Assembly (NCBI GenBank): GCA_030424595.1
Contig: JAUHWG010000040.1
Location: 1-64,000 of the forward strand
From: Polyangia bacterium
GTDB lineage: Bacteria > Myxococcota_A > Polyangia > Nannocystales > Nannocystaceae
DNA length: 64,000 nucleotides
Reading direction: 5' to 3'
Positions 1 to 6,899 of this stretch are shown here, piece after piece. Under the pieces are notes generated by a model. That model made no database searches. It saw nothing but the letters and a program-made list of their open reading frames with translations, and had not been told where the DNA came from. Numbering within the stretch: the stretch's first letter is position 1; every line of letters starts with the position of its first letter. A program made the translations under genes and the position numbers.

Positions 1-444
1 GACCTACGGGAGCAAGCGATCCACGTACTCGCAAGCGGAGCGCCTACAGATCTGCTCCCGACTTCATATGATCTGTACCAAGGGTCACTCTCTCGATCGA
101 GACGATCGCCGAGCGTCCAGCGGAGCCGCGACAGACTCGCTCGGGCGAGCGAGGGGCGACGGGTGGGACGCAGCGGGAGGACCCGTGCCTCGCGCGGAGA
201 CACGCGTACCCTGTCTCTTCAAGCAGACCAGCCTATCCCGTGGCGAGCACGTGGCATGGGAGGACCCGCGTCCGCGAGGGACCCGCCTCGTCGCCCCTCG
301 CCCGCCCGCCTTCAGCCTCCGAGCTCCGCCCGTCGACAAGCAGGAGGTGAGCCTTCACCCGCGCAGACACGGTCGAAGCGCGAAATCCGTGTCATCAGGG
401 GTTCTACGCGGGCTTGTGAGGGCACCTCACGCCAGCGCTCAGGC
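1..444. other. Left-edge region with no supported gene
   Basis: Several open frames cross this stretch on both strands, but they are Arg/Pro/Ala-rich, overlap each other and contain no recognisable domain. I treat them as random frames in GC-rich DNA. The first 60 bases could hold the 3' end of a gene from outside the window; this cannot be decided here. Confidence 0.4.
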
Positions 445-608
445 CTAGCAGCCCGCGGCGAAAGTCCCCTGTGCTCTCGCGCCGCAATCGTCGGCCCTCT
501 CGGCTTCGACGAAACGCCGCTGTACTGGGCCGTACCGCAAGTTTCGGCGGGGCCGAGAGGGGCGACGAGGGCTGGAGAGCGCGCGGGACTTTTGCCACGG
601 TCTGCTAG
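445..608. repeat. CTAGCAG palindromic element, full copy (A)
   Basis: Begins CTAGCAGCCCGCGG and ends ACGGTCTGCTAG. The reverse complement of the right half matches the left half over about 70 bases (CTAGCAG-CCG, AAAGTCCC, GCTCTC, TCGTCG, CCTCTCGG, GAAAC blocks in the same order). The centre is a further short inversion around GTAC-TGGGCC-GTAC. The 164-base element can therefore fold into one long imperfect hairpin. Related copies occur at 2135, 9454, 12650, 53904, 55326 and 57791. No coding gene lies inside it. It sits just upstream of the gene at 641. Confidence 0.8.
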
Positions 609-640
609 CCATCGCAGCGGAGGTGGCCGAGGATCACCCC

Positions 641-1402
641 GTGTCCGCCTCCTCGCTCCTCTTCCTTGGGCTTGGCCTCGGCCTCGGCCTCGACCTCGGC
701 GAGCCCACGCTCGCGCCGACAGACCAGGACGTCGCGCCGACGATCCAGGCCCTCGCACAAGCTCCAGCCGGGGCGGCGTCGATCGAGGGGCCGAGCGCGA
801 GCAGAGCCGGTCCCACCACGAGCACGGCGACCGGCGAGGGCCGCCCAGAGGAGCCCCGGATCCCCGCAGAGCTCGCCCTGCTCGATCGCCGTCAGCACCG
901 GATCCAGACCGCCGGCATGGCGACCCTCACCGCCTGGTCGATCGCCAACATCGTCGGCGGTGTCGCCGGGAACCTCGCGACCCCGCGGGGCAACCCCTGG
1001 CGCTACGCCCATCAGATGAACGCGATGTGGAACACGGTGAACCTGACCCTCGGGGCGATCGGCCTCGCGAACGCCCGCAAGGCCCGCTCGACGATCGGTA
1101 GGCGCCTCGGCGTCCGGGCGGACGTCGCCAAGACCCAGCGGATCTTCGCCGTCAACGCGCTCCTCGACGTCGCCTACATGCTCGGCGGGGTGATCACCTG
1201 GGAGCTCGGCAAGGACAGGGAGAGCCCGCGGCTCATCGGCTACGGCGCCTCGATCATCGGTCAGGGCGCCTTCTTGATGCTCTTCGACCTGGCCATGGTG
1301 AGCGCCCATGAGCGCGGCCTGCGAAAGAGCCTGCCCGGCTACAGCGTCGGCGCGATGCCGATGCCGGGCGGCGCCGCGGTGAGCCTGGGCGGCGCCTTCT
1401 GA
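641..1402 (+). CDS. Four-helix membrane protein, DUF6992-like
   Basis: Unknown function; predicted integral membrane protein of about 253 residues. The N-terminus is a Gly/Leu-rich hydrophobic segment, possibly a signal peptide, followed by a Pro/Thr/Ala-rich linker. The conserved part (about residue 85 on) has four hydrophobic segments. The second holds the motif HQMNAMWNTVNL, which resembles a family of uncharacterised bacterial membrane proteins that I recall as DUF6992. I chose the GTG at 641 because a GAGG lies 8 bases upstream; a GTG at 623 would add six residues. The gene lies alone between repeat element A and a methyltransferase gene. Family name is from memory and tentative; the membrane topology is clear. 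Confidence 0.7.
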   Translation: MSASSLLFLGLGLGLGLDLGEPTLAPTDQDVAPTIQALAQAPAGAASIEGPSASRAGPTTSTATGEGRPEEPRIPAELALLDRRQHRIQTAGMATLTAWSIANIVGGVAGNLATPRGNPWRYAHQMNAMWNTVNLTLGAIGLANARKARSTIGRRLGVRADVAKTQRIFAVNALLDVAYMLGGVITWELGKDRESPRLIGYGASIIGQGAFLMLFDLAMVSAHERGLRKSLPGYSVGAMPMPGGAAVSLGGAF

Positions 1403-1490
1403 GGCCTGCGAGGAGCCTCTCCGACGTCGTCCGGCCGTCGCAGGCCTCGGCCCCGGACAAGGGGGCCGCGCTCTAGTACCGTACCTTCCC

Positions 1491-2138
1491 ATGGCATCGA
1501 CCCCGGACGATTCGACCGTCGACGACGCGACCCTGGAGGCGATCAGCCAGCGCACGATCGGCCACTACGAGCGTCGGGCCGAGGCTTTTTGGCAGGCGAC
1601 CCGCGACCACGACGTCGACGCCAACCGCAGGGCCCTGCTGCGCCACCTCCCCAGCCGCTCGAAGCTGCGTATCCTCGACCTCGGCTGCGGCCCTGGGCGT
1701 GATCTCGCGGCCTTCACCGCTCTGGGCCACGCGCCGGTCGGGCTCGACGGCTCGCCCAGCTTCTGCGCGATGGCCCGCGACCACTCCGGCTGCGAGGTGC
1801 TAGAGCAGGACCTGCTCGCGCTCGACCTCCCCGCCGCCTCCTTCGACGGGGTCTTCGCCAACGCGTCGCTCTTCCACGTCCCGACCCGGGAGCTGCCCCG
1901 CGTGCTCCGAGACCTCCACACAGCGCTCGTCCCGAGCGGTGTGCTCTTCGCCTCCAACCCCCGCGGCGACAACCGCGAGGGCTGGCAGGGCGAGCGCTAC
2001 GGCGCCTACCACGACCTCCCGGCCTGGCGCGCCCTCCTGACCGCCAGCGGCTTCGCCGAGCTCGAGCACTACTACCGCCCGCCGGGCCAGCCGCGGTCGA
2101 TGCAGCCCTGGCTGGCGACGGTCTTCGCCAAGGTCTAG
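1491..2138 (+). CDS. Class I SAM-dependent methyltransferase
   Basis: Small soluble methyltransferase of 215 residues, substrate unknown. Motif I is LDLGCGPGRDL (about residues 61-71). The acidic residue ending strand 2 is in GLDGS, and motif IV is in the segment SFDGVFANASLFHV. This arrangement is typical of Methyltransf_11/25 family members that act on small molecules. The C-terminal part (GFAELEHYYRPPGQP) looks like the usual beta-hairpin cap. Length is normal for a single-domain enzyme. The TAG stop codon is part of the CTAG that begins repeat element B, so the end of this gene may have been set by that insertion. No operon partner is obvious. Confidence 0.85.
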   Translation: MASTPDDSTVDDATLEAISQRTIGHYERRAEAFWQATRDHDVDANRRALLRHLPSRSKLRILDLGCGPGRDLAAFTALGHAPVGLDGSPSFCAMARDHSGCEVLEQDLLALDLPAASFDGVFANASLFHVPTRELPRVLRDLHTALVPSGVLFASNPRGDNREGWQGERYGAYHDLPAWRALLTASGFAELEHYYRPPGQPRSMQPWLATVFAKV

Positions 2139-2232
2139 CAGCCCGTCGCGAAGGTCCGGGGTGCTCACGCGCTGCGATCGTGGCCGAGCCGTAGACGGCC
2201 AGGCCCCGAAGACGGCGGGGCGAGACCGCTAG
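2135..2232. repeat. CTAGCAG palindromic element, short copy (B)
   Basis: Starts CTAGCAGCCCGTCGCGAAGG and ends GCGAGACCGCTAG. The left half matches elements A and D closely; the right half is shortened, giving 98 bases in total. The first CTAG contains the stop codon of the methyltransferase gene. The element separates that gene from the convergent metallophosphoesterase gene, so its hairpin could work as a bidirectional terminator (inference). Confidence 0.7.
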
Positions 2233-2242
2233 CGCGCGCCCC

Positions 2243-3484
2243 CTAGCGCTCGACGTGGAGCCGCACGAGCGACTCCTCGGCGGGGACGCCGAGCCGCAGC
2301 GGGAAGCCGTAGTGCCCGGTGCCGCGGTGGATGTAGAGGAGATCGCGGCCCCGCGCCCAGAGACCGTGGTCGGGGATCGTCGAGAGGGTGCGGAGCACGG
2401 TCCAGCGCAGGCCGAAGCTGACAAGCCCGACCTGCCCGCCGTGGGTATGCCCGGAGAAGACGATGTCGGCGGCGCCGGCGGGGAGCTGGCGGAAGGCGCC
2501 TGGATCGTGAAGGAGGGCGATCCGGTGGTGACCAGGGAGGCGGGGGAAGCGGTCGCAAACCTCGCGCAGGTGGGCCTCCCGATCGCGCCAGACGAAGTCA
2601 AAGCCGAGGATCTGGACCGGCCCCTGCGGGGTCTGGGCGACCGCCTCGTCGTCGACCAGGAGGACGATCCCGGTCCGCGCGAGCGCGCGGATCACAAGCT
2701 CGGGCGCCTCGTGATCGTGGTTGCCGAGGCAGGCGAAGACCCGACCTCGGGCCTCGGCGAGCGGCGCGAGGGCGCGGCAGAGCACCTCGGGGTCGCGCTG
2801 TGACTCCATCGTCAGGAAGTCGCCGGTGAGGAGGATGAGGTCCGGCGCGCGAGCGACCGCGCGGGCGCAGATCCTCCGCAGGCGGCGCTCGGACATGAAG
2901 GGCCCGAGGTGCGGGTCGGTGATCTGGACGACCGTCAGCGGCCGGGCCGACCCCTGCGCGGGCCGACGCCCGGGGATGTGGGGCTCGAGCTTCGGCCCGG
3001 TGTCGAGCCCGTCGAGGTGGAGATCGACGATCTCCTCGCGGGTCCAGAGCGACTGGGCGAGCCCGCCCGCGGCGATGACGAAGGGGATCCAGAGCCCGTG
3101 CGGCCGGAGCCCGATCGAGGCGATGAGCGCCCAGGGGATCGCGAGGAAGACCCCCGCGACGAAGAACGACGCGGGCACGCTGATGAGCGCCCGCCACCAT
3201 AGAGGGCGCATCTGCGGCCGGACCAGGGTCGCGAAGTGGAGGTAGGTGACGGCCTGTAGGTAAGACCAGATCCAGCCGAGCTCGACTCCGCCGACGCTCC
3301 ACGTGGGCGTCGGCAGGGCGACCGACGAGAGGGTGTGGATCCCCAGGATCACAGCGGCGAAGGTGGCGAACATCCGCCCGCGCAGGGCAAAGGCGACGGC
3401 GACGACCGCTGCCCAGGCGCCGAAGCTTGCGAGGGTGAAGGACGACAACGCGGGGAGTGTGGGCCGCCTTCGAAGGCGGCGCAA
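2243..3484 (-). CDS. Membrane-anchored metallophosphoesterase (YkuE/YaeI type)
   Basis: Predicted metal-dependent phosphohydrolase of up to 413 residues. The N-terminal third has about four hydrophobic segments (ASFGAWAAVVAVAFAL, FAAVILGIHTL and two more near residues 105-145), so it is anchored in the inner membrane. The catalytic domain starts near residue 185 with QITDPHLGPF (D-x-H), then LTGDFL, GNHDHE and GHTHGGQVG, the complete calcineurin-like metal ligand set. YkuE/YaeI-type enzymes have this order; some act on UDP-diacylglucosamine-like lipids, but the substrate here is unknown. The start is uncertain: TTG at 3484 lacks a ribosome site, and a TTG at 3448 is an alternative. It is the last gene of a leftward cluster, 26 bases after the 3511 gene. 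Confidence 0.85.
   Translation of the reverse strand: MRRLRRRPTLPALSSFTLASFGAWAAVVAVAFALRGRMFATFAAVILGIHTLSSVALPTPTWSVGGVELGWIWSYLQAVTYLHFATLVRPQMRPLWWRALISVPASFFVAGVFLAIPWALIASIGLRPHGLWIPFVIAAGGLAQSLWTREEIVDLHLDGLDTGPKLEPHIPGRRPAQGSARPLTVVQITDPHLGPFMSERRLRRICARAVARAPDLILLTGDFLTMESQRDPEVLCRALAPLAEARGRVFACLGNHDHEAPELVIRALARTGIVLLVDDEAVAQTPQGPVQILGFDFVWRDREAHLREVCDRFPRLPGHHRIALLHDPGAFRQLPAGAADIVFSGHTHGGQVGLVSFGLRWTVLRTLSTIPDHGLWARGRDLLYIHRGTGHYGFPLRLGVPAEESLVRLHVER
3463..3480. promoter_or_regulatory. Perfect 18-base palindrome at start of metallophosphoesterase gene
   Basis: GCCGCCTTCGAAGGCGGC is self-complementary over all 18 bases. It lies within the first codons of the annotated gene, or in its leader if the downstream TTG (3448) is the true start. 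It could be an operator or an intercistronic hairpin between this gene and the 3511-4251 gene. Function is not established. Confidence 0.35.
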
Positions 3485-3510
3485 GCCGATCCGCCGGGAG
3501 CCGCGGGCTC

Positions 3511-4251
3511 CTAGGCCGTCGCGGCGACGAAGCGCGCGAGGAGAACCCGACGCTCTCCGCTGTCGAAGACGATCTCGAGCTTGGGCTCGGGGCCGCCCAG
3601 CACCTCGCGGACGACCGTACCGCCGCCGAACTTCTTGTGCTCGACACGGCGTCCGCCGTCGGCCGCACCGTTCGCGCTCGCCCCTCCCGTGAGGTGAGGG
3701 ACAAAGGCGGTGAGGATCTCATCGGCGTTGAGGCTCCGCAGCTGGTTGGGGCTCAGCTCGAGATCGTCGAGGGCGTCCTCGATCCGATCGACCAGCCAGC
3801 TCTCCAAGGGCTCGCGGCGGATGCTCGCGCCGCCGTTGACCGCGATCACGAGGCGCGGCCGCTCGCCGAGCGTCGGGCTCGCGGGGAGGCAGAGAAAGGA
3901 GCGCCCGCGATCCTTGCCGATCGCGATCAGGGACTTCGGCACCCCTTCACGTCGGGCCGCGGCGGTGTGCTTGACGGCGAGCTCCGGGAGCATCTCGTAG
4001 CGCTCGCCGAGGACCTTGAGCCCGGCCGCGAAGATCGCCAGCGCCTCGTCGCTGAAGCGACCGTCGAGCTTCTCTTCGGCCGCCTTCACGGCGGCGACCT
4101 CAACCTCAAACTCTCGCTCCGGAACGATCAAGGTCCCCTTGGTGCCGCCGGCCTCGAGCCAGTTCTCGACCGCCAGGAGCTTGGCTATCGCCGACTGGAC
4201 CGCCTCCGGGATCACCAAGCGTCGCGCCGTGCGCTCACTTTCGCTCGTCAT
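3511..4251 (-). CDS. Uncharacterised protein with UvrD-like C-terminal Tudor segment
   Basis: 246 residues. I do not recognise the N-terminal 190 residues, which are mixed alpha/beta with no transmembrane segment or signal peptide. The last 45 residues (RRVEHKKFGGGTVVRE to LLARFV) match the pattern V-x-H-x-x-F-G-x-G-x-V of the small Tudor-like tail found at the C-terminus of UvrD/PcrA helicases, which binds RNA polymerase. Here it is on a protein with no helicase motifs. The gene is third in a leftward cluster after the JmjC oxygenase (63-base gap) and before the metallophosphoesterase. A role in nucleic-acid or RNA-polymerase binding is inference. Confidence 0.75.
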   Translation of the reverse strand: MTSESERTARRLVIPEAVQSAIAKLLAVENWLEAGGTKGTLIVPEREFEVEVAAVKAAEEKLDGRFSDEALAIFAAGLKVLGERYEMLPELAVKHTAAARREGVPKSLIAIGKDRGRSFLCLPASPTLGERPRLVIAVNGGASIRREPLESWLVDRIEDALDDLELSPNQLRSLNADEILTAFVPHLTGGASANGAADGGRRVEHKKFGGGTVVREVLGGPEPKLEIVFDSGERRVLLARFVAATA

Positions 4252-4314
4252 AGGGGCGAAGATACCCTATGCGGGCGCTCTCCGGAGTGCGCAAGGGCAG
4301 GTCTCAGCGTGACT

Positions 4315-5376
4315 TCAGGGGAGCACGCCTGGCTTGTACCAAGCGAACGTATTGGGCCTTGTGAAGGCGTTAAGGGCGACGCTGATGCTCTGATCCAGGG
4401 CTCTAACGTGGTGCCACCAGCCCACAGGGATGAAGAGCGCCTCCCCCGGCGAGAGCTCCACATCGTAGAGATGGGGGCCTCCCTCAGCGGTCGAAGGCAG
4501 CTCCGGCGACTCCGGATCGAGCCGCGAATAGACCCCGCGCCCGCTGGCGAGGAGCGCGGGATCATCCGGGGCGCCGAGGCGGAGCCGCTTGCGACCGACC
4601 ACCTGGCAAAAGAGGATGTTCGAGGTGTCGTGGTGGAGGCTGGTAACCGTCCCCGCAGGTCCGAGCCACAGCGCGGACCCGCCGGCGAGGCGATCCTCCG
4701 CGAAGTACCCCGGCGGCAAGAGCAGGTCGTCCAGCAGGGGACGGAAGCCTGGGCGCGCGAGGGTCCGGTTGTTGGCGATCAGGTAGAGGTCGTTGCCCGG
4801 CGCCGCCGCGCTCACGCGATCGAGATACTCGGCGAAGGTGCCGACCTGGCGGTGGGCGAGGTGGTGGATGTCGCACTCCGGATCCCCCGCGCGCCCGCCC
4901 TCATACTCGATCTCGAGGGCGCCGAAGCGCTCGCGCAACGAGGCGACGCTCCAGCTGCGAAAGGCCGGCCAACGCTCGACCACATCGGTGAGGATCACCG
5001 GCGTGTTGGTCTGCCAATAGGCGGCGAAGAATTCCTCCGCGGGCGGGGCGAGGCGGCGCTCGATCGTCGCCGCGCGCAGGCTCGCGCGCAGGCGCAGCAC
5101 CAGCTCCGCCCGCTCCGCGCGGGCGGCCTCCGAGCGCGCACGGGCGACCTGCTCCGCCGCGTTGGCGAGGCGGAGCGTCGCCTCCGCGGGCGGCACCCCG
5201 TGCCCGCTGAGGGTCTCGCGCAGGAGCTCAGGATCCACGCCTGCGGCCAGGTTATCGGCGAGCCAGCGGCGCCACTCGGGGCTGAGCGACCGCCCGCGCC
5301 GGGCGATCGAGCGGCTCAGCGCCGCCGCCGAGCGGCCTATCCGGGTGAGGCGAGCGGCGCGTCCTCGCACGTCCAT
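4315..5376 (-). CDS. JmjC/cupin_8 family Fe(II)/2-oxoglutarate oxygenase
   Basis: 353 residues. An N-terminal helical region of about 110 residues is followed by a cupin_8 domain: TPVILTDVVERWPA near residue 118, then the iron ligands H-x-D in SLHHDTSNI and the distal His in VGWWHHVRALD. The family hydroxylates protein side chains (Asn, Asp, Arg, Lys, His) or small molecules; the substrate here is unknown. The start lies 8 bases after the stop of a repeat-rich lipoprotein gene, so the two are almost certainly co-transcribed. That protein's Asn/Pro-containing repeats make it a candidate substrate (inference), although an exported substrate would have to be modified before export. Iron and 2-oxoglutarate residues appear intact. 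Confidence 0.85.
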   Translation of the reverse strand: MDVRGRAARLTRIGRSAAALSRSIARRGRSLSPEWRRWLADNLAAGVDPELLRETLSGHGVPPAEATLRLANAAEQVARARSEAARAERAELVLRLRASLRAATIERRLAPPAEEFFAAYWQTNTPVILTDVVERWPAFRSWSVASLRERFGALEIEYEGGRAGDPECDIHHLAHRQVGTFAEYLDRVSAAAPGNDLYLIANNRTLARPGFRPLLDDLLLPPGYFAEDRLAGGSALWLGPAGTVTSLHHDTSNILFCQVVGRKRLRLGAPDDPALLASGRGVYSRLDPESPELPSTAEGGPHLYDVELSPGEALFIPVGWWHHVRALDQSISVALNAFTRPNTFAWYKPGVLP

Positions 5377-5384
5377 CGACCTCG

Positions 5385-5879
5385 CTAGCGAGACGGCGTC
5401 GGCGGCTCGAGCGGCGGTGGCATCGGCGGGATCGCTGTCGTCGAGCCGTCGCTGTCGCTGTCTGTGTCCGTCGGGTTCGGCATCGGCGGCTCCTCCGTCG
5501 TCCCTCCGCCGGTCGTCCCTGTCGTCCCTGTCGTCCCTGTCGTCCCCGTCGTCCCCGTTGTCCCCGCGGTCGGGTTCGGCATCGGCGGCTCCTCCGTCGT
5601 CGACGCGGTCGCGGTCTCGCTCGAGCTCCCGGTCGCCGTGTCCGTGCCGGTCGCCGTCTCCGTTCCGGTCGCCGAGGCGCTCTCCGTCGCCGTGTCGCTC
5701 GTCGGCCCCGGCATCGGCGGCTGAGTCGGCGTCGAGTCGCTCTCCTTGCCGTCGTCACCGCAGCCCGCGCCTACGACGCCCAGCGCCAGCGCCAACGCGG
5801 CCGCGCTGACCATCGCCGGCGTCCGAGGAGGAGGGGTCGCGACCGCTCGCGCACGCTCGCCAGGCTTGGGCTCGCTCAT
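5385..5879 (-). CDS. Low-complexity lipoprotein with PPMPNPT repeats
   Basis: About 164 residues. A signal sequence (ALALALGVVGAGC) ends in a lipobox, so the protein should be lipidated and exported. The rest is disordered: Thr/Ser/Ala/Gly-rich blocks, a Thr-Gly-Thr repeat encoded by a 9-base tandem repeat, and four Pro-Met-Pro modules (PPMPGPT, EEPPMPNPT twice, PPMPPP). I know no catalytic domain of this kind. The start is set at the ATG at 5879; ATGs at 5888 and 5915 are possible. It is first in the leftward cluster and 8 bases from the JmjC oxygenase gene. The Pro/Asn repeats could be hydroxylation or binding sites, which is inference only. Confidence 0.65.
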   Translation of the reverse strand: MSEPKPGERARAVATPPPRTPAMVSAAALALALGVVGAGCGDDGKESDSTPTQPPMPGPTSDTATESASATGTETATGTDTATGSSSETATASTTEEPPMPNPTAGTTGTTGTTGTTGTTGTTGGGTTEEPPMPNPTDTDSDSDGSTTAIPPMPPPLEPPTPSR

Positions 5880-5989
5880 AGGACCCATCGAACGCCCCGC
5901 CGCGGCGCATGTCAAGGGACAAGCCCGGGCGCCTCGCGGACTGAGCGAGCCGCTCGCCTCGCCCCTCCCGTGCTATCGAACCCCGGACG

Positions 5990-6256
5990 ATGACGATCGA
6001 AGCCCCGCCGATCAGGATCTACACCAAGCCGCTGTGCTCCTACTGCTGGCGCGCGAAGCTCCTGCTCAAGCGCCGCCGCGTGCCCTACGAGGAGATCAGC
6101 GTCGGCCATGACGCTCGCCTCCGGAGCTGGCTCGTCGAGGTCTCAGGACAGCGGACGGTCCCGCAGGTCTTCGTCGGAGAGCGCTCGCTCGGCGGATACA
6201 GCGAGCTCAAGGAGCTCGACCGCAGCGGCGAGCTCGACCGACTCCTCGGCCGCTGA
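5990..6256 (+). CDS. Glutaredoxin
   Basis: 88 residues, the usual length for a dithiol glutaredoxin. Strand 1 (IRIYTKPLC) leads into the active site CSYC (residues 16-19) in place of the classical CPYC. The cis-Pro motif TVPQVFV and the GGYSEL loop that binds glutathione are both present. It would reduce protein disulphides and glutathione mixed disulphides in the cytoplasm. It is monocistronic, divergent from the lipoprotein-JmjC cluster, and followed by a large repeat tract. Confidence 0.9.
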   Translation: MTIEAPPIRIYTKPLCSYCWRAKLLLKRRRVPYEEISVGHDARLRSWLVEVSGQRTVPQVFVGERSLGGYSELKELDRSGELDRLLGR

Positions 6257-6287
6257 CGGGCCCCTGCTCGGGGCCCCGCTCGCACGC

Positions 6288-6662
6288 GGTCCGTCCGCGG
6301 TCGCTCGGTCGGTGGTCGCTCGGTCGGCGGTCGCTCGATCGGCGGTCGCTCGGTCGGCGGTCGCTCGATCCGTCGTTCGGCGGTCGCTCGATCGCTCGTT
6401 CGGCGGTCGCTCGATCGCTCGCTCGGCGGTCGCTCGCTCCATCGGTCGGCGGTCGCTCGATCGCTCGCTCGGCGGCCGCCCGGTCGCTCGCTCGGCGGTC
6501 GCTCGATCCATCGGTCGGCGGTCGCTCGATCCGTCGTTCGGCGGCCACTTGATCGCTCGCTCGACCAGCCCGTCGCCAGGTCGCTCGCTCGCTCGATCGC
6601 TCGCTCGCTCGATCGCTCGCTCGCTCGATCGCTCGCTCGACCAGCCCGTCGCCAGGTCGCTC
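6288..6662. repeat. Degenerate GGTCGCTCG-type minisatellite
   Basis: About 375 bases built from variants of GGTCGCTCGATCG and CGGTCGGCGGTCGCTCG. A 24-base block containing CCAGCCCGTCGCCAGG occurs twice near 6565 and 6640, flanking a run of GCTCGCTCGATC. Long open frames exist here on both strands because the unit lacks stop codons, giving Arg/Ser/Asp-rich peptides; I regard these as artefacts. No gene is supported between the glutaredoxin and the lipoprotein at 6900. Confidence 0.85.
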
Positions 6663-6899
6663 CGCGGATCGTGCTGAACCTCCGAGGAGGTCGCGCCGAA
6701 CGATCATCGCTCGAAGATTTTGTCTTCTGGTTCACACCTGGGACTCGACCTATTCGCGACCCAGCGTCCGCTCCACCACGACCGCGCAGGGCCCCTCCTG
6801 GACCCCGCGCGACGGGCTCGCTTGTGGCCCTAGAGCAGCCGGTCCGCCCCTCGCCCACTCGACGAACACACCACGAGCGCTCCGTGCTACACGCGAGGA

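Noticed and set aside
6085..6858. Open frames through the 6288-6662 repeat, Arg/Ser/Asp-rich
   Set aside because: They arise from a stop-free repeat unit, exist on both strands, and lack start signals and domains.
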